Shown: piece after piece, positions 35,110-47,563 of the stretch
How the letters are laid out: each line of letters begins with the position of its first letter
Position numbering within the stretch: the stretch's first letter is position 1
DNA from: Rhinopomastus cyanomelas
Taxonomy: Eukaryota; Chordata; Aves; Bucerotiformes; Rhinopomastidae
Length of the DNA stretch: 64,000 bases
Reading direction: 5' to 3'
Assembly (NCBI GenBank): GCA_013400115.1
Contig: VXBP01003739.1
Span: 795-64,794 of the forward strand
The notes under the pieces: generated by a model
Told to the model about the DNA's origin: nothing
Database searches by the model: none
The model's input: the letters and a program-made list of their open reading frames with translations, nothing else
Position numbers and translations under genes: made by a program

Positions 35110-35768
35110 AATTGTTTGAGGGTCCTGGTAGACAGCAGGATGACTATGAGCCAGCAATGGGCCCTTCTGGCCAGGAGGGCCAACAGCATCCTGCGGGTGG
35201 TTAGCAGATCGACGGAGGTTCTTCTCCCCTCTACTCTGCACTAGTGAGACCACATCTGGAGTATTGTGTCCAGTTCTGGGCCCCTCAGTTCAAGAAGGAC
35301 ACAAAACTACTGGAGAGAGTCCAGTGTAGACCCACTGGGATGATGAAGGGAGTGGAACACCTCCCTTATGAGGAAAGGCTGAGGGAGCTGGTTCTCTTGA
35401 GCTTCTAGAAGAGAAGACTGAGGGCTGACCTCATTAATGTCTATAAAGATGTGAGGGGTGGGTGTCAGGAGGATAGAGCCAGGCTCTTTGCAATGTCATT
35501 TAGCCATAGGACAAGGGGCAGTGGGTGTAAGCTGGAACACAGGAGGGTCCACGTACGTGTGAGAAAGAACTTCTTCCCAGTGAGGGTGACAGAGCACTGG
35601 AACAGGCTGCCCAGGGGGGTTGTGGAGTCTCCTTCACTGGAGACGTTTAAAACCCGCCTGGATGTGTTCCTGTGTGACTTGGTCTGGGTGATCCTGCTGT
35701 GGCAGGGGGATTGGAGTAGAAGATCTTTTGAGGTCCCTTCAATGCCTAATGTTCTGTGATTGTGATTC
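35110..35768 (+). mobile_element. CR1 LINE 3' end (T2 type), right arm of an inverted pair
   Basis: This starts in the block coding LGVLVDSRMTMSQQ (near 35120-35155) and runs through VRPHLEYCVQFW, the EERLRELVL block and GGCQEDRARLFAM to VFLCDLV. The T2 3' UTR and a decayed tail follow, ending at about 35768. A stop (TAG at about 35406) and frameshifts break the frame. The 35432-35768 part is the inverted counterpart of 34742-35062. Confidence 0.9.
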
Positions 35769-38700
35769 CAATGGAGTGTTTTTAGATTTACACATGTTAA
35801 CAGAAAGCGCTCTGCTGCAGAAGGAGGTGTAAGAGGGGAACAAGATCTTCCTCTGCATTTTTCTGTTGACTGCCTAAACTCTCTTGAGTCAACTGAAGTG
35901 GACTGAGATGTTCCCGTTTGGGCTCAGACATTTAAAATTTCGATCAGGCTGTGCCTGGCTTAATCAACTCATTAGCAGGACTGTATTTCATCCCATGTGT
36001 ATTCTGTGCCAACAGAAGAACTCTTGTAGGAAAGAAATCAGGGGGTTTTGATCAATCCATTATTTGATATTAGGAAATGCAGACACCATTTCATTTAAGG
36101 GAGGAGATAGCAAATGTCTGAGGCTTTTCTTGGAAGAGTGGTCAGTTAAATTTAATTATGATTAAAGTAATTATCCAGCCTTAATGCAGCTGAGTGGAAG
36201 CTAATCAAAGGTCCAGATAGCTCAGGTCTCTGCGAAGCATTTTGCAGGGAACAAATCCTAACAGGGTGTACGTGCAGTTGATACAGCAGGATTTCCAAGA
36301 CCATGGAGTGTGGCTGCAGCATTTTATTTAATAACCATTTCATTAATCTGTTGTCCCTGAATTTATTCAATTTTCAAGGGAGCCCGAGGGCAGCAGATTT
36401 TCTAAACTGAAGATATCTCTGTTTCTAAACATTAAAGTAACTTCTTTGAACAGGAGCATCGTGTAGTCTTGTTAACTATGGCTTGGTATTTCATGGTTGA
36501 ATTGGTTGAGAATTTTAATCAAAGTTTTATCTGTTGCTGGGGCATTTAAAATGACTCTGTCTTGTGTGGGTGCTATGGTGTCTAGCAAAAGCTAGAGAGA
36601 TTAGTCTTTCCCGCAGTGAGACCACTAACTGATCTCTCATATCTGAAAAGCTTTGTGCTTTCCCCAGAGATGAACGCACTTAATGAACTTCTGGGCCCTT
36701 AATCTCTGTGCAAAAAGCTGATAAACCCCGTGCGGTACGCCAGACAAAGGCTACCTCTACCCTCATGGAGTGGAGGAATATGATCCCAAAAGTTTGGTTC
36801 CATTTCGTTTCTTTAGGAAACAAAAATTTCAAATCTCTGTAGTGGTCAAAGCTGTCAATGATGTGGCCATAGTCTGAGTTGGAATGTTAAATGAATGGCC
36901 TCTTACCCCCAGCAGTTAAAGCTCCCATAGTTAATGTCGGTCTGGTTTTCTTACCTTCTTAGAAGTAATTATTTGAGCTAAATGGAGAAGAGCACACCTC
37001 TTTCCAAATTATTCTCCCCTCACAAAAAAGAAAAAGGCAGCAAAAGAGGGATTCTATTTGCTGAAAGTTTATGCATTGTTTAGAAGGCACTGAAAACTAC
37101 TGGTGCCTACATCTTTCCTGCACGGCAATAACTACCCTCCCCACAGTATTTGTGGCATTCGGAACTCCGCGTGGCACGCTGTAAATATCACAGTAACTGT
37201 AAGTACTGTGTGTGGTAAATGTCAAGGTTTTAATTGCATTTAGGCTTCTTATTGCTTGTTTGGAAGAAGCTTGTAATAAGCATTTCCCCGGGAAGTTGTG
37301 TGATGGAAGGATTTGCTAGCATCGTTTACCTCATACTGCTCTATGAGCTGAGCTGTTAGTGTGTAGCTTTAGGATGTACAATCAGAACCTGAGAAAAGCA
37401 AGGAGAAGTGTCTTTCTGTGGGAGTAACCCTGTCACACAGACAGCAGCTTAATGTCTCCACAGCTAAATGGACTGACAGTGCCATGATGTGCCTTTTGCC
37501 TAGATGCTGCCTAACCTGCAGCTGGAAAAAAAAGTAGTAAAGGAATTTAACTCCCTGTGCCACTCCCAGCTCATTCAAGAGTGTTTTCTTCGACTGTGAA
37601 TAGAATTTAGATCTTCCCATGCAGATCTGACTTGTTCCATGTCAGTTCTGACATTTATGGGCATTTTTCACAAAGATTTCAGACAGCCCAAGGTCTGCCT
37701 GAGGAATGGGACTGGTTGTGATAGGACAGGTAAAAGGTCTAAGCACAAACTTTTGTGTCTGTTCTTCCATGGTAGTTATTAATGACCAGGATGCATTCAC
37801 TGTGGAGATGTGCTTGAAATGAAGTACCAGCAGGTTCAGTGTTACCCCCTTCCCCTGGCACAACAAAGTAAGAAGAGAAAATACTCTTTAATCCAATCCT
37901 TTTTACAGAAACCCATTCTGACCCTCCTGAATTCTCCAGCACCACGAGACAGCACAATGGTTTTCATCTGAGCTGATCTTGTCTTATGTGAAGATTTACT
38001 GAGGGGCTAAACAGGGTTTAACCCTCTGCTCCCTCACGTTAGCCTGAGATGTGCTGTGTGCTACTCCTGCAGATGCATACGTGTGTAACATCTGCCTCAG
38101 CTCCTTCAAAGCAATACAGAAATATACATTTTGAGCTGTGTCCACAAGTGGGTTTTTGTTGTGTTTGTTCCTTGCTGTGACACAACTTGGGGAGAAAGAG
38201 CCAGGTCTTCTTCCTCAAGGAAGACTTGTGCCTTCCAGTTCTGTGAACAGAATGCTGCAGGACAGCTCTAGATGCAGGACAGCTCCAGACCTGAACCTCA
38301 GCATAAAGATGCCCTACCAAGTGTGTTTGCAGCTCAGCTGCTGGAAACGTTTCCCTGTAAGCTGTTAACCCTTGCCAGTGGTTTTTATGTGTTTGTCCCT
38401 GGGGCAAGACTGCACTGCAGGCACTTGATGTCCTTCTGTTGCATTATGTGAACTGCAGTATTGCTTTGCTGTTACTCCTTCGGCTTGCTGCTTTTTGGGA
38501 AGCGTTTGGAGAGAGGCTGTGAGCACTCAGTTGTTATTGAAAGGGGGGACCTAAACTGGTGTCCAGTGAGTCTGTGGCCAGACTTGTTTACTTGACGACC
38601 AGTCCAGTTCCATCTAGTCCCATGTTCCTATGCAGTCACTCATAGTGTCCTGTGAATAACAAAGAATTAGCAAACGGGTGTTTTTGTAGGCAAGCAGTGG

Positions 38701-39300
38701 TTTTCAGCTTGGCTGTCATTTCTCAGGGGAATGGAGTCTGTTACAGATGACAAGAGGAATATTGATTGTGTTGGCCATACTCTCAAGTTAGCGTTTTAAG
38801 AGATTTTTCATAACATTTAACTGATGTTATTACTCCTTTTCCAGAGCACCTAATTGCACTATACATCATCTGGCTGCATGCAAAAAAGACGCTGAAATCT
38901 GGAGATGGGTGAAATAAATGCTCAGGTTAGTCCCACAGAATAATATTTTGTTCTGGGAAGAAAAGAACATCTTTAATTCTGTGCACCATAGGAGAAACGG
39001 AGAGCTGGATTCTATTTCTGTTCTTTATAATTCTGCCCCAGTGACTTCCAGTGCAACCCTTTGTGATGTTAGGTGCTCATGTTCAATTATGGAAATGATG
39101 CTTTAGAAAGAAGCACTTTTTAATAAAATGCACAGAAGTTAGAAAGTAAACAGGCTAATGATCTGTAAGGTGGCAGATGGAGGCAGAATAAACAATTCAG
39201 AAGTAATACTAAGGTATTCTGTTGGTTACACTTGCATCTGGGGTGAGAGTTTCTACATATTTGAATAAGCTTTGTGAGTACTTCTTCTTGTCAACTGCGT
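35769..39300. other. Intron DNA, no genes recognised
   Basis: 36140-36400 is an AT-rich, non-repetitive stretch with two TAATTA cores and an ATCAAAGG (TCF/LEF-like) site near 36205. This is suggestive of a regulatory element at most. The rest shows nothing. Confidence 0.45.
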
Positions 39301-39530
39301 CATAGAATCACAGAATCATTAGGGATTGGAAGGGACCTCGAAAGATCATCCAGTCCAATCCCCTGACACAGCAGGATCACCTAGACCAAGTCACACAGGA
39401 ACACATTCAGGTGGGTTTTAAACATCTCCAGAGAAGGAGACTCACAGGTCTCCTGGGCAGCCTGTTCCAGTGCTCTGTCACCCTCACTGTGACTTCCTTC
39501 TCATGTTTATGTGGAACCTCAGGTTCCCAG
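39301..39530 (-). mobile_element. CR1 3' end (T2 type), internally deleted
   Basis: Read on +, the tail CATAGAATCACAGAATCATT is followed by the 3' UTR and the ORF2 end. Small deletions remove bases of the ESPSLEMF stretch and of CTGTGAAGAAGTTCC. Similarity ends at GTGGAACCTC near 39520-39530. Confidence 0.87.
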
Positions 39531-40900
39531 GGCCAGACAGCACTGAACGAAGGTGCCGGATATCTTGGGTCTGTCTCCACTCTGCAGACCACCAACCTGC
39601 TTTTCAGAAGCCAGGAGAAATCAGAGCTGCAGATGACTGTAGATAATGTACTTTGTAGTTTAGTTAAGAATAGTTTCTGATGCTCAGCTGTGTCTGGGTG
39701 ATTTTTTCAGACTGATTAGCCACGTTGTGTAAAGAACAAGGTGTGAGTTGTACTCCTGTGCTGCTTCAAACCAGGCACCACCACCTGTGATAGTTACTCT
39801 ATAGAGAAGCAATGTGTGTGAGGAAAAGGGCCTTCTAGGCTGTACTGAAATGAAAGGAGAAAATAGATGTTTCAAAGGCTTTCTCAGCTTGTCGTGATGG
39901 TTTCCAAGCACAGCATTGAGGTAGAAGGCACAGCCTGTGAATGCCTCTCAGAGGCAGTGTGACAAATGTTAATAATGACATCCTTTAACCTGGGAAGTGC
40001 AGAAGAAGAGCCAGGTATATGACGTTAATTTTCTGTCCTGCTGAGACACACGTGCAGAATGCCTTTTTGCTTTCTGGGGGAATGTGACTTCTTGGTGACG
40101 GTAAGAGTACCCTAACTCGACGCACGAGTTTAGAGTAGCTGCGCAGTGAAATGGGCATTACTGCAAACATTTTCCCTCAGATCTTGTTGAAAATAATCTC
40201 TTCCGTCTGCCTGTTGAAAGCGACGATATTTTCCATGAGAGCAGTTCGTATGCAAGCAGCCTATCAAGAAATATTCATGGAAAATAATTGGATCCACTAG
40301 TTTTAAAACATGAGTTTAAGAACTGCAGACTAATTGTGTCAGTATTCAAGCATAAGAGGGGGAAAAAAAAAATCAGTGAATAAATGATTCATCATTAATT
40401 ACTGCCTTTTCACGGGTGCTCTGGTTAGGATAGGCACATAGAAAACTTGCCCAAAGATCATGTAATGAAATAAATGTGTTCCTGATGACTGCATGATTAG
40501 GTGCAGTCTTCATCAGCAACATCACAGAAACACCTTTTTTTGAGAAGTTTGCCATTACACTGGCTTTTCCAGCTAAATCTCTGTGTTACTCTTTGAATTT
40601 AATAATTCTGTTTGCCTCGTGCAGCCTGACTTGGTTTCTTCCACCCACCTGTCCTTGCAGCCTCTACTTTAAGACACTTCTGAAGCAATTGTTTCTGAGT
40701 TTGTTTTGTGTGAATGTGACATAAGAAACAGGTTTTACAGAGCGATGGGATACTAGGGGTGTGCATCCAACATCACCGAGCATTCATAAAGGGGTTTTTT
40801 AAATAACATTGCTGCAACATTATTTGTGGTTTTGTAGAGATCAATATGTTTTCAATTTAATGATTTATTGGAATGGTCACACCATTAATGAAGCTTCTGC
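39531..40900. other. Intron DNA, nothing recognised
   Basis: No coding signal or repeat was identified by eye. Confidence 0.5.
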
Positions 40901-41229
40901 TGTGGAGGCCTTCCAGTGTCTGAAGGGGGCTACAAAAAGGCTGGGGAGGGACTATTTAGGATGTCAGATAGGGGCAATGGAGCAAAGCTGGAGATAGGTA
41001 GATTTAGAGTGGATGTGAGGAAGAAGTTCTTCATGGTGAGAGTGGTGAGAGCCTGGAATGGGTTGCCCAGGGAGGTGGTGGAGGCCCCGTCCTTGGAGGT
41101 GTTTAAGGCCAGGCTGGATGAGGCTCTGGCCAGCCTGGTCTAGGGTGGGGTGTCCCTGCCCATGGTAGGGGAGTTGGAACTGGATGATCCTGTGGTCCCT
41201 TCTCACCCTGACTGATTCTGTGATTCTAT
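40901..41229 (+). mobile_element. CR1 LINE 3' end (T3 type)
   Basis: It codes GRFRVDVRKKFFMVRVVRAW, PREVVEAPSLEVFKARLDEA and LASLV with a stop at 41141-41143. The T3 3' UTR and a complete tail (GATTCTGTGATTCTAT) follow, ending at 41229. A T2 CR1 in the same orientation starts at the next base. Confidence 0.92.
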
Positions 41230-41415
41230 AACTTCTTCCCAGTGAGGGTGACGGGGCGCTGGAGGGGGTTCCCCTGGGGGTTTGTGGAGTCTCCTTCTCT
41301 GGAGATGTTTAAAACCCACCTGGACTTGGTCTGGGTGGTCCTGCTGTGGCGGAGGGGTTGAACTGGATGATCTTTCGAGGTGGCTTCCAATCCTTAGTGT
41401 TCTGTGATTCTGTGA
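41230..41415 (+). mobile_element. CR1 3' end (T2 type), directly behind a T3 copy
   Basis: It starts ACTTCTTCCCAGTGAGGGTG, that is, inside the ORF2 end, and runs through the T2 3' UTR to the tail GTTCTGTGATTCTGTGA at 41415. Several G-rich substitutions (GACGGGGCGCTGGAGGGGG) show it is diverged. Confidence 0.9.
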
Positions 41416-42705
41416 GGTGTCTGCATCCTTGTGAAGTGTGTTGAGGGCCCTTCCGTGGTGAAAGGCTGTGATACTAAAACAGGGCAAATTCCAGTATTTA
41501 AAGGGCCTCAATGATACTGTCATTTGAACAAAATCAGCAACTCTGTGCTACAAACTTGTGTCACTGTAGCAGTGAGTTCTGTTGGTGATGCTTGTAGCAG
41601 TGAGTGTATGCACTGAGGTCGTGTGTAGCACGCACAGTTATCATTGGGAAAAAGGTTTCCATGACTGCAGAATGTGAGCTGCAGCTAAAGCAAATGTGGA
41701 GTTGAGAATCTAGGAAAATACGAACTGCGATGAATTTGGAGCCTTTCTTGCAGCCGGATGAGTAGTGCACCTGTTCCTATCAGGTAATGGAAACGCACAC
41801 CTTTTAATTCCAGCTGACACTGCTTCCTGGATGATGTACGTTATGCGGACGATTTACCACTCTAAATTTACAGCAGCCTTTGAAACATTTCAGTAAAGAA
41901 GTAAAAGTGGTTGCATTGTGGACTATGGTGGGAATACTTTCCCCCTACATTTGAGATCATCATCTTTGGGTTCAATTATACAATTTAGATATAAAAAACA
42001 AAAGGAGGCATGTTACGAAGCTTTACAGCAGCTCAACTGAACTGTGAGCAGCACCATTGGGTGACTAAAGAAGTGCAACTCTTCATTCATGGGGGTGAAT
42101 TTGAGGAGGTGTGTAAGGTTGTTGAACTGTGCAAACTGAGGTCATACTGCAGCAATCAGCCAGAGAGCCCCTCCGTCAGAGCCACTGGGGTCAGCAAACA
42201 GCTCACTAATAACCAAAGGCTGTCTGAGCCTTGGTTACGCGACGCATGTTTTGTCTTGTACGTAGGGGGAATCCCTGCTTTGGAACACGTGGAAATTCGA
42301 GATAGTTAAGATAGAGATACTGAATTGTAAGCAGTGACGATGTGTAAACCATCGTGGTTACCTATACGTGCATGAACTTCTGAAGTACCAGTAACCAGTG
42401 CTGTTAGGGAATGTCACTTCTTAACAGCAAATCCTGTACAGAGTGATCTTTAAGTTCTTTCTCAGTTTATTGATCACTAAGTCAAACCCTCCATCAATTA
42501 AATTTGAATACTGTCTTTTAATAAAAAGGAATCGGTATGTGGAGTATATTCCTGTATTTTACTCCTTTGAATGACTCAGATCCCATTCATCTATTGCTTG
42601 AATAAATCAGAAGACTTAGAAGGGTAGTAGTATATAACTTCTTACCTCCTCTCTGTGTTCAGAAGATCTTCTCGTGATTGTTACTGATATGTAACAAGAT
42701 ACATA
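41416..42705. other. Intron DNA, nothing recognised
   Basis: No repeats or coding sequence identified. A short frame at 42010-42309 has no recognisable domain. Confidence 0.5.
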
Positions 42706-43754
42706 ACTAGATGGGTAAAGAACTGGCTTGATGGCTGCACCCAGAGAGTGGTTGTCCGTGGATCCATGTCCAAGTGGAGGCCAGTGACCAGGGGAGTCCC
42801 TCAGGGATTGGTCCTGAGACCAGTCTTGTTCAACATCTTTGTTGGTGACATGGACAGAGGCATTGAGTGCACCCTCTGCAAGTTTGCTGAAGACACCAAG
42901 CTGTGTGGTACAGCAGACACGCTGGAGGGCAGGGATGCCATCCAGAGGGACCTGGACAGGCTGGAGAAGTGAACACAAGCCAACTTGATGGGGTTCAACA
43001 AGACCAAGTGTAAGGTCCTGCATCTGGATCGAGGCAATCCTAAGCACAAATACAGGCTGGGCAGTGACTGGCTGGAGAGTAGCCCTGAGGAGAGGGACTT
43101 GGGGGTGCTTGTGGATGAGAGGCTCAGCCTGAGCCGGCAGTGTGCACTTGCAGCCCAGAAGGCAAACCTGGGCTGCATCAGGATAAATGTGGCCAGCAGG
43201 TCGAGGGAGGTGATTCTCCCTCTCTACTCCGCCCTGGTGAGACCTCACCTGGAGCACTGTGTCCAGTTCTGGAGCCCTTATTACAAGAAGGATGTGGATG
43301 TGCTGGAGAGTGTGCAGAGGAGGGCCACGAGGATGATGAGAGGGCTGGAGCGCCTCTCCTCTGAGGCCAGACTGAGAGTTGGGGCTGTTCAATCTGGAGA
43401 AGAGGAGGCTCCCGGGTGACCTTCTTGTGGCCTTCCAGTATCTGAAGGGGGCCTACAAAAAGGCTGGGGAGGGGCTTTTTAGGATGTCAGGTAGTGACAG
43501 GACTAGGGGGATTGGAGCCAAGCTGGAGATGGGTAGATTTAGAGTGGATGTGAGGAGGAAGTTCTTCACTGTGAGAGTGGTGAAGGCCTGGAATGGGTTG
43601 CCCAGGGAGGTGTTTGGGGTCCCATCCCTGGAGGTGTTTAAGGCCAGGCTGGATGGGGCTCTGACCAGCCTGAACTAGGGTGGGGTGTCCCTGCCCATGT
43701 TAGAGCAGTTGGAACTGGATGATCCTGTGGTCCCTTCTAACCCTGACTTATTGT
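42706..43754 (+). mobile_element. CR1 LINE (T3 type), RT C-terminal half with three defects
   Basis: It codes NWLDGCTQRVVVRG, the motif GVPQGLVLRPVLFN, the metal-binding box, DWLESSPEERDLGVLVDER, LYSALVRPHLEHCVQFW and the C-terminal blocks to a stop near 43676. Three defects are visible. The metal-binding box is FAED instead of FADD (near 42890). A TGA at 42970-42972 replaces a Trp codon. A 2-base deletion near 43378 shifts the frame within RLRELGLF. The 3' UTR ends at CCCTGACTTATTGTGTGA, where a T2 tail takes over. Confidence 0.93.
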
Positions 43755-43842
43755 GTGACTTGGTCTGGGCGATCCTGCTGTGTCAGGGGGATTGGACTGG
43801 ATGATCTTTCGAGGTCCCTTCCAATCCCTAATGATTCTATGT
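43755..43842 (+). mobile_element. CR1 3' end only (T2 type), joined to T3 copy
   Basis: It begins at GACTTGGTCTGGGCGATCC and runs to the tail ATGATTCTATG. The join to the T3 3' UTR is at the same place as at 25.9 kb. About 90 bp of T2 3' UTR is present. Confidence 0.88.
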
Positions 43843-46800
43843 ATCTGAGTATTAAAGACCACCCCCTATTTCTGTATCTGAGTATGAAACGGGCGTTCTC
43901 AGGAATGCCCAACCTCCTTTTGTTTTCTAAAGTTATTTGATGAAATACTGGGCACATGGCTAGTCTGCTCAGTTTAGAGGCTTCCAAGTGGGAGTGGGAG
44001 AAGACTCTTGACTGTCTTGAGTTTGCGTATCTCTCTCTTTTCCCGGCTTATAACGAAGTGAAGCTGTCAGCGCTTGGGTCTGCCAGGAATATTTATAGTC
44101 TCATTGTTTACCCTGGGGAATAGCAAAGCAGACATGAAGCCACTTTGTGTAGGAATTAGCAGTCTTTTTGATATTTGTGGTTGCATGAGGCTTCTAGAAA
44201 CTGCAGCTAATCACAGATAAGTTTTGTTGTAGTTGCTTGATGGATACAAGGCAAAAGCAAGGGTTTCAGCCTCTACTTCAAATACTGTGAAGTTTTGTGA
44301 GTATTGAACAGCTGCTCTTTCTTGGAGGTACCAAAAAAGACTAAATCCAAACAAAGCAATCTTAGAGCGATCAAAAATGGGAGTTTCTAAGTATAAAAGA
44401 AGCTGATGAAAGCCCCCAATCGTGCAAGAAAATATCTCAGATTCTCTGAAGAGCAGACCCAGTGCGTGTTCATGTACTCTGTCACCTGTTGGTAGGGTAT
44501 CTGCTTCTTTTGAAGGTAGTCTTTCCAGGAACAAATTACTTGAAGATGCAGACTGAAATGTCCTGAGGACTGAAGAGCTTATTTGTTAAATGCAGTAGTC
44601 ATTTTTTATTTGGTTGATTTCTTAAAACACATTTGAGTACACAACCCCCACATTCACCATGATATATTTTCAAAATAGATTTGTCTATCTTTTTGTTATT
44701 GGCCAGACTGTTTTAAACAAGGGAGCTATGGTGGCAGGCAGCTGGGCAATGAATAAAAGCTACAAAGGTTGTGTCTGACAGAAAAATATACAGCCCCAAA
44801 CCTAAGGGATCTGTTAAATCAGTTTTTTAATACTCTTTGAAGTATCTTACAAGGAGCTACAAAGATGTGAATTACTGAAGAGCGTGAGAAGTTAATTATA
44901 ACTGGTTTCAACAACTGGAAGATTTGAGGCTCTCTAAACATCAGGTCACTTATCTCGTTAGTTCAAGCTGATGTTTTACCCTTTCAGCTGCCTTTTGTTA
45001 CCTCTGTGTCCTGTACGTCCTAAAAGAGGGAAGATTTAACACAGATAGTGCTTTAATTATCTGAAACAAGAACAACTGAAAATGTTTTAAGATTATGCTG
45101 TCTTCAAAGAGAGTCCTTTGACTGTTGTCTGAAGTATTGGAATTTATTATCTGCTTCATGGACATGTGCAGGGCTGCCTTTCTTCTAGAAAGTTTTAAAG
45201 TAGTAGAAATGTACCTGAGAAAGAACTAATTTCAGGAGTGGAACTTGCTGTGTTTTTGTAATTCACAACACCTAAAGCAAAGACCTAGGATGGAATTAAA
45301 ATTCCTGAAGAAATGGGAATGGAGCAATAGCAAAATCTGGACAAATGACTCACGAAATAGATCACCTGGTAGCGAGGTTTGCACCATGCTTCAAAAGTGA
45401 TGCGCAGAGTAAGAGCTGTGTGTTGATGGAGGATGTACAATGATATTTCTGTGGCTTAGAGATCTTTAAGAGACAAAAGCATAGGAGTAAGCTTTGGTGG
45501 TTCGAGGTACCTCTGACTTCTCAGGTACGATTAATACAATTTTCAAGCCAGCGATCTGCCAGCAGTTACACATCTATGAAAAGCTGAGAAAGGGATGAAG
45601 AACAGCACGGTTTTGTGTTCTTTAACAGTTGGTAGTTTAGTTCCCAGCTCAGATTTTATTTCAGTTTCTCCATGTTAATATCACTATAAAGCATTTTTGT
45701 TGCCAAAAATATAAAAAAGAAGCAAAAAAGCCCTGCAGCAGTGGAATGAGACATGTATTGCTGTGGGTATTGGGTAGCTAAAGGCATTTTTTCCATTGCA
45801 TAATAATAAACATAATAAACAAGTCTGTTTCCCAAGAGACATAGTTTGTCTCCAGTTTTTACAATGGCGCATGCCCGTGGTCATCCTGACATTGGGGCAG
45901 TACTTGGGAACAGAATAGCAGACCAAGACCTGACTGTGTTTGTATCCCTTTTCTGCGTCGTCACAGATGGAGAGTATTAAACAAAAAGTCTCCTGCACAT
46001 CTTCTTGAAGTAGATAGGATACCGGGAAGTGCCAGAACATTTGCTGCTCGCAGCTGAAAATCCTTGTGTAGTAGAGAGAAACCCACTGACTCAGCCCAGT
46101 GAGTGCTCACTTCGCTGCTGGTAACAGGTTGCTCCAGATGCCCGGACTGGTGAAAGCTGACATTTTCATTTGGCAGAGCATGTATTTGTTTCCATGGGCT
46201 GTCTTGTCCTGTTACTCTCACTGACTATCCCTTCCCTTATCCTGCTCTTTCCCTTCTCTTGTTGCCCTCAGTCGTTACTCTTCAACTTCCTCCTTTTCAC
46301 TTTTCCCCTTTCTCCTGACTGATGCACTGAAGGCTGTTTATGTGCCAGCAGCTCTTTTGCGTGATGTACACGTTCTCCGTGGTTTATGTTTTGATCTTTT
46401 TTGAGTCACGGATCAAAAGGGCAAATAGCATGTCCAAATCACATGGTAAAATACTACAACCTTGTAGATGTTACCAAGATGTAAATAATCACTTCAATAA
46501 TTATTCCTTTATTTCTTGTCTAAAGGTCAGGAAGCTGTGGTTCATTGTGAATGCACAAGACATCTCTCTGGATGCTGATGTTGTTGGTTTACAATATATT
46601 CTAAATGCCACAGTCACAAACTAAATAAGAGCTACAGTAAGAGACCATTTTAAAACAGGATGACAGTAATAGAATTATTGTGGTTAATCTTTGGTTGTAG
46701 CAGTGTTCCTATCAGAAGAATGTAGGGTAAAAAATGAAGCTGCTTATATACATACTCAGGGAAACTTTATCTCAAGCATTTCCAAGTATCAGTCCACGCC

Positions 46801-47563
46801 TGTGGCTTGCGCAGGGGAAGAGGTAGCCATAGAGGATGGTATTCACCAGCCCTAATTTAAGGGTTAAAACACTATGGTCTTGTGATTATGTTAATTATTA
46901 TAAGCTGCCTCAGAGGCAGCACGGAAAGATGAAGGCATCTTCAGAAGCCTGTTTATTTGATGTAAATATTTACAATGGAATGAGCTAAGCAGCACTCTGG
47001 TAGAGCTGGTTTCTCCCCAGTGATGATAACCAGAGCCTTGTATTCCATTATGTAACTTTTAAACCCTAACATTTAGGTGATGCTACTGTCACCTGTGATT
47101 ACCTGATTTATATGCTCTTTTTGGAGAACAGACAAAATATTCAGGCCTAGGGCTAGTGGAACATTTTGACAGTTTGTTTTTTCTCCCTGTATGCTCTTGC
47201 TCCGCACAAGCTGCTTCACAGCACAATGGAAATAAGGGCAATGAGGTCTACATGGAGCAATCAACTGAGTGCCTTTCGGCACTAACAGATGTTCAGTAGT
47301 GACTCTGATTTTGATTTGCATGGGGTGCACTACCCTGCCTTCTCCAGCTGTCTCCTAGCCCCAGTGATAGAAAACAATGTACACATACTGAGGGCAGCAG
47401 AGAGGATTGTGTTTCTGGGTCTCGGTCGCCTCTAGGGCACAAACATAGCATATTGATAAGCTTCTGATAAATACTCGCTGTGTTCATATTTTATCTGTGT
47501 ATTGCTGCAGCCATGGCACCAATAACTTTTCTGCATAGGAAGCAGGGGGGTCTAGTAAGTATT
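43843..47563. other. Intron DNA, nothing recognised
   Basis: 3.7 kb with no CR1, no tandem repeat of note and no credible coding frame. Frames of 90-118 codons in 44.2-46.6 kb have no recognisable domains. Confidence 0.5.
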
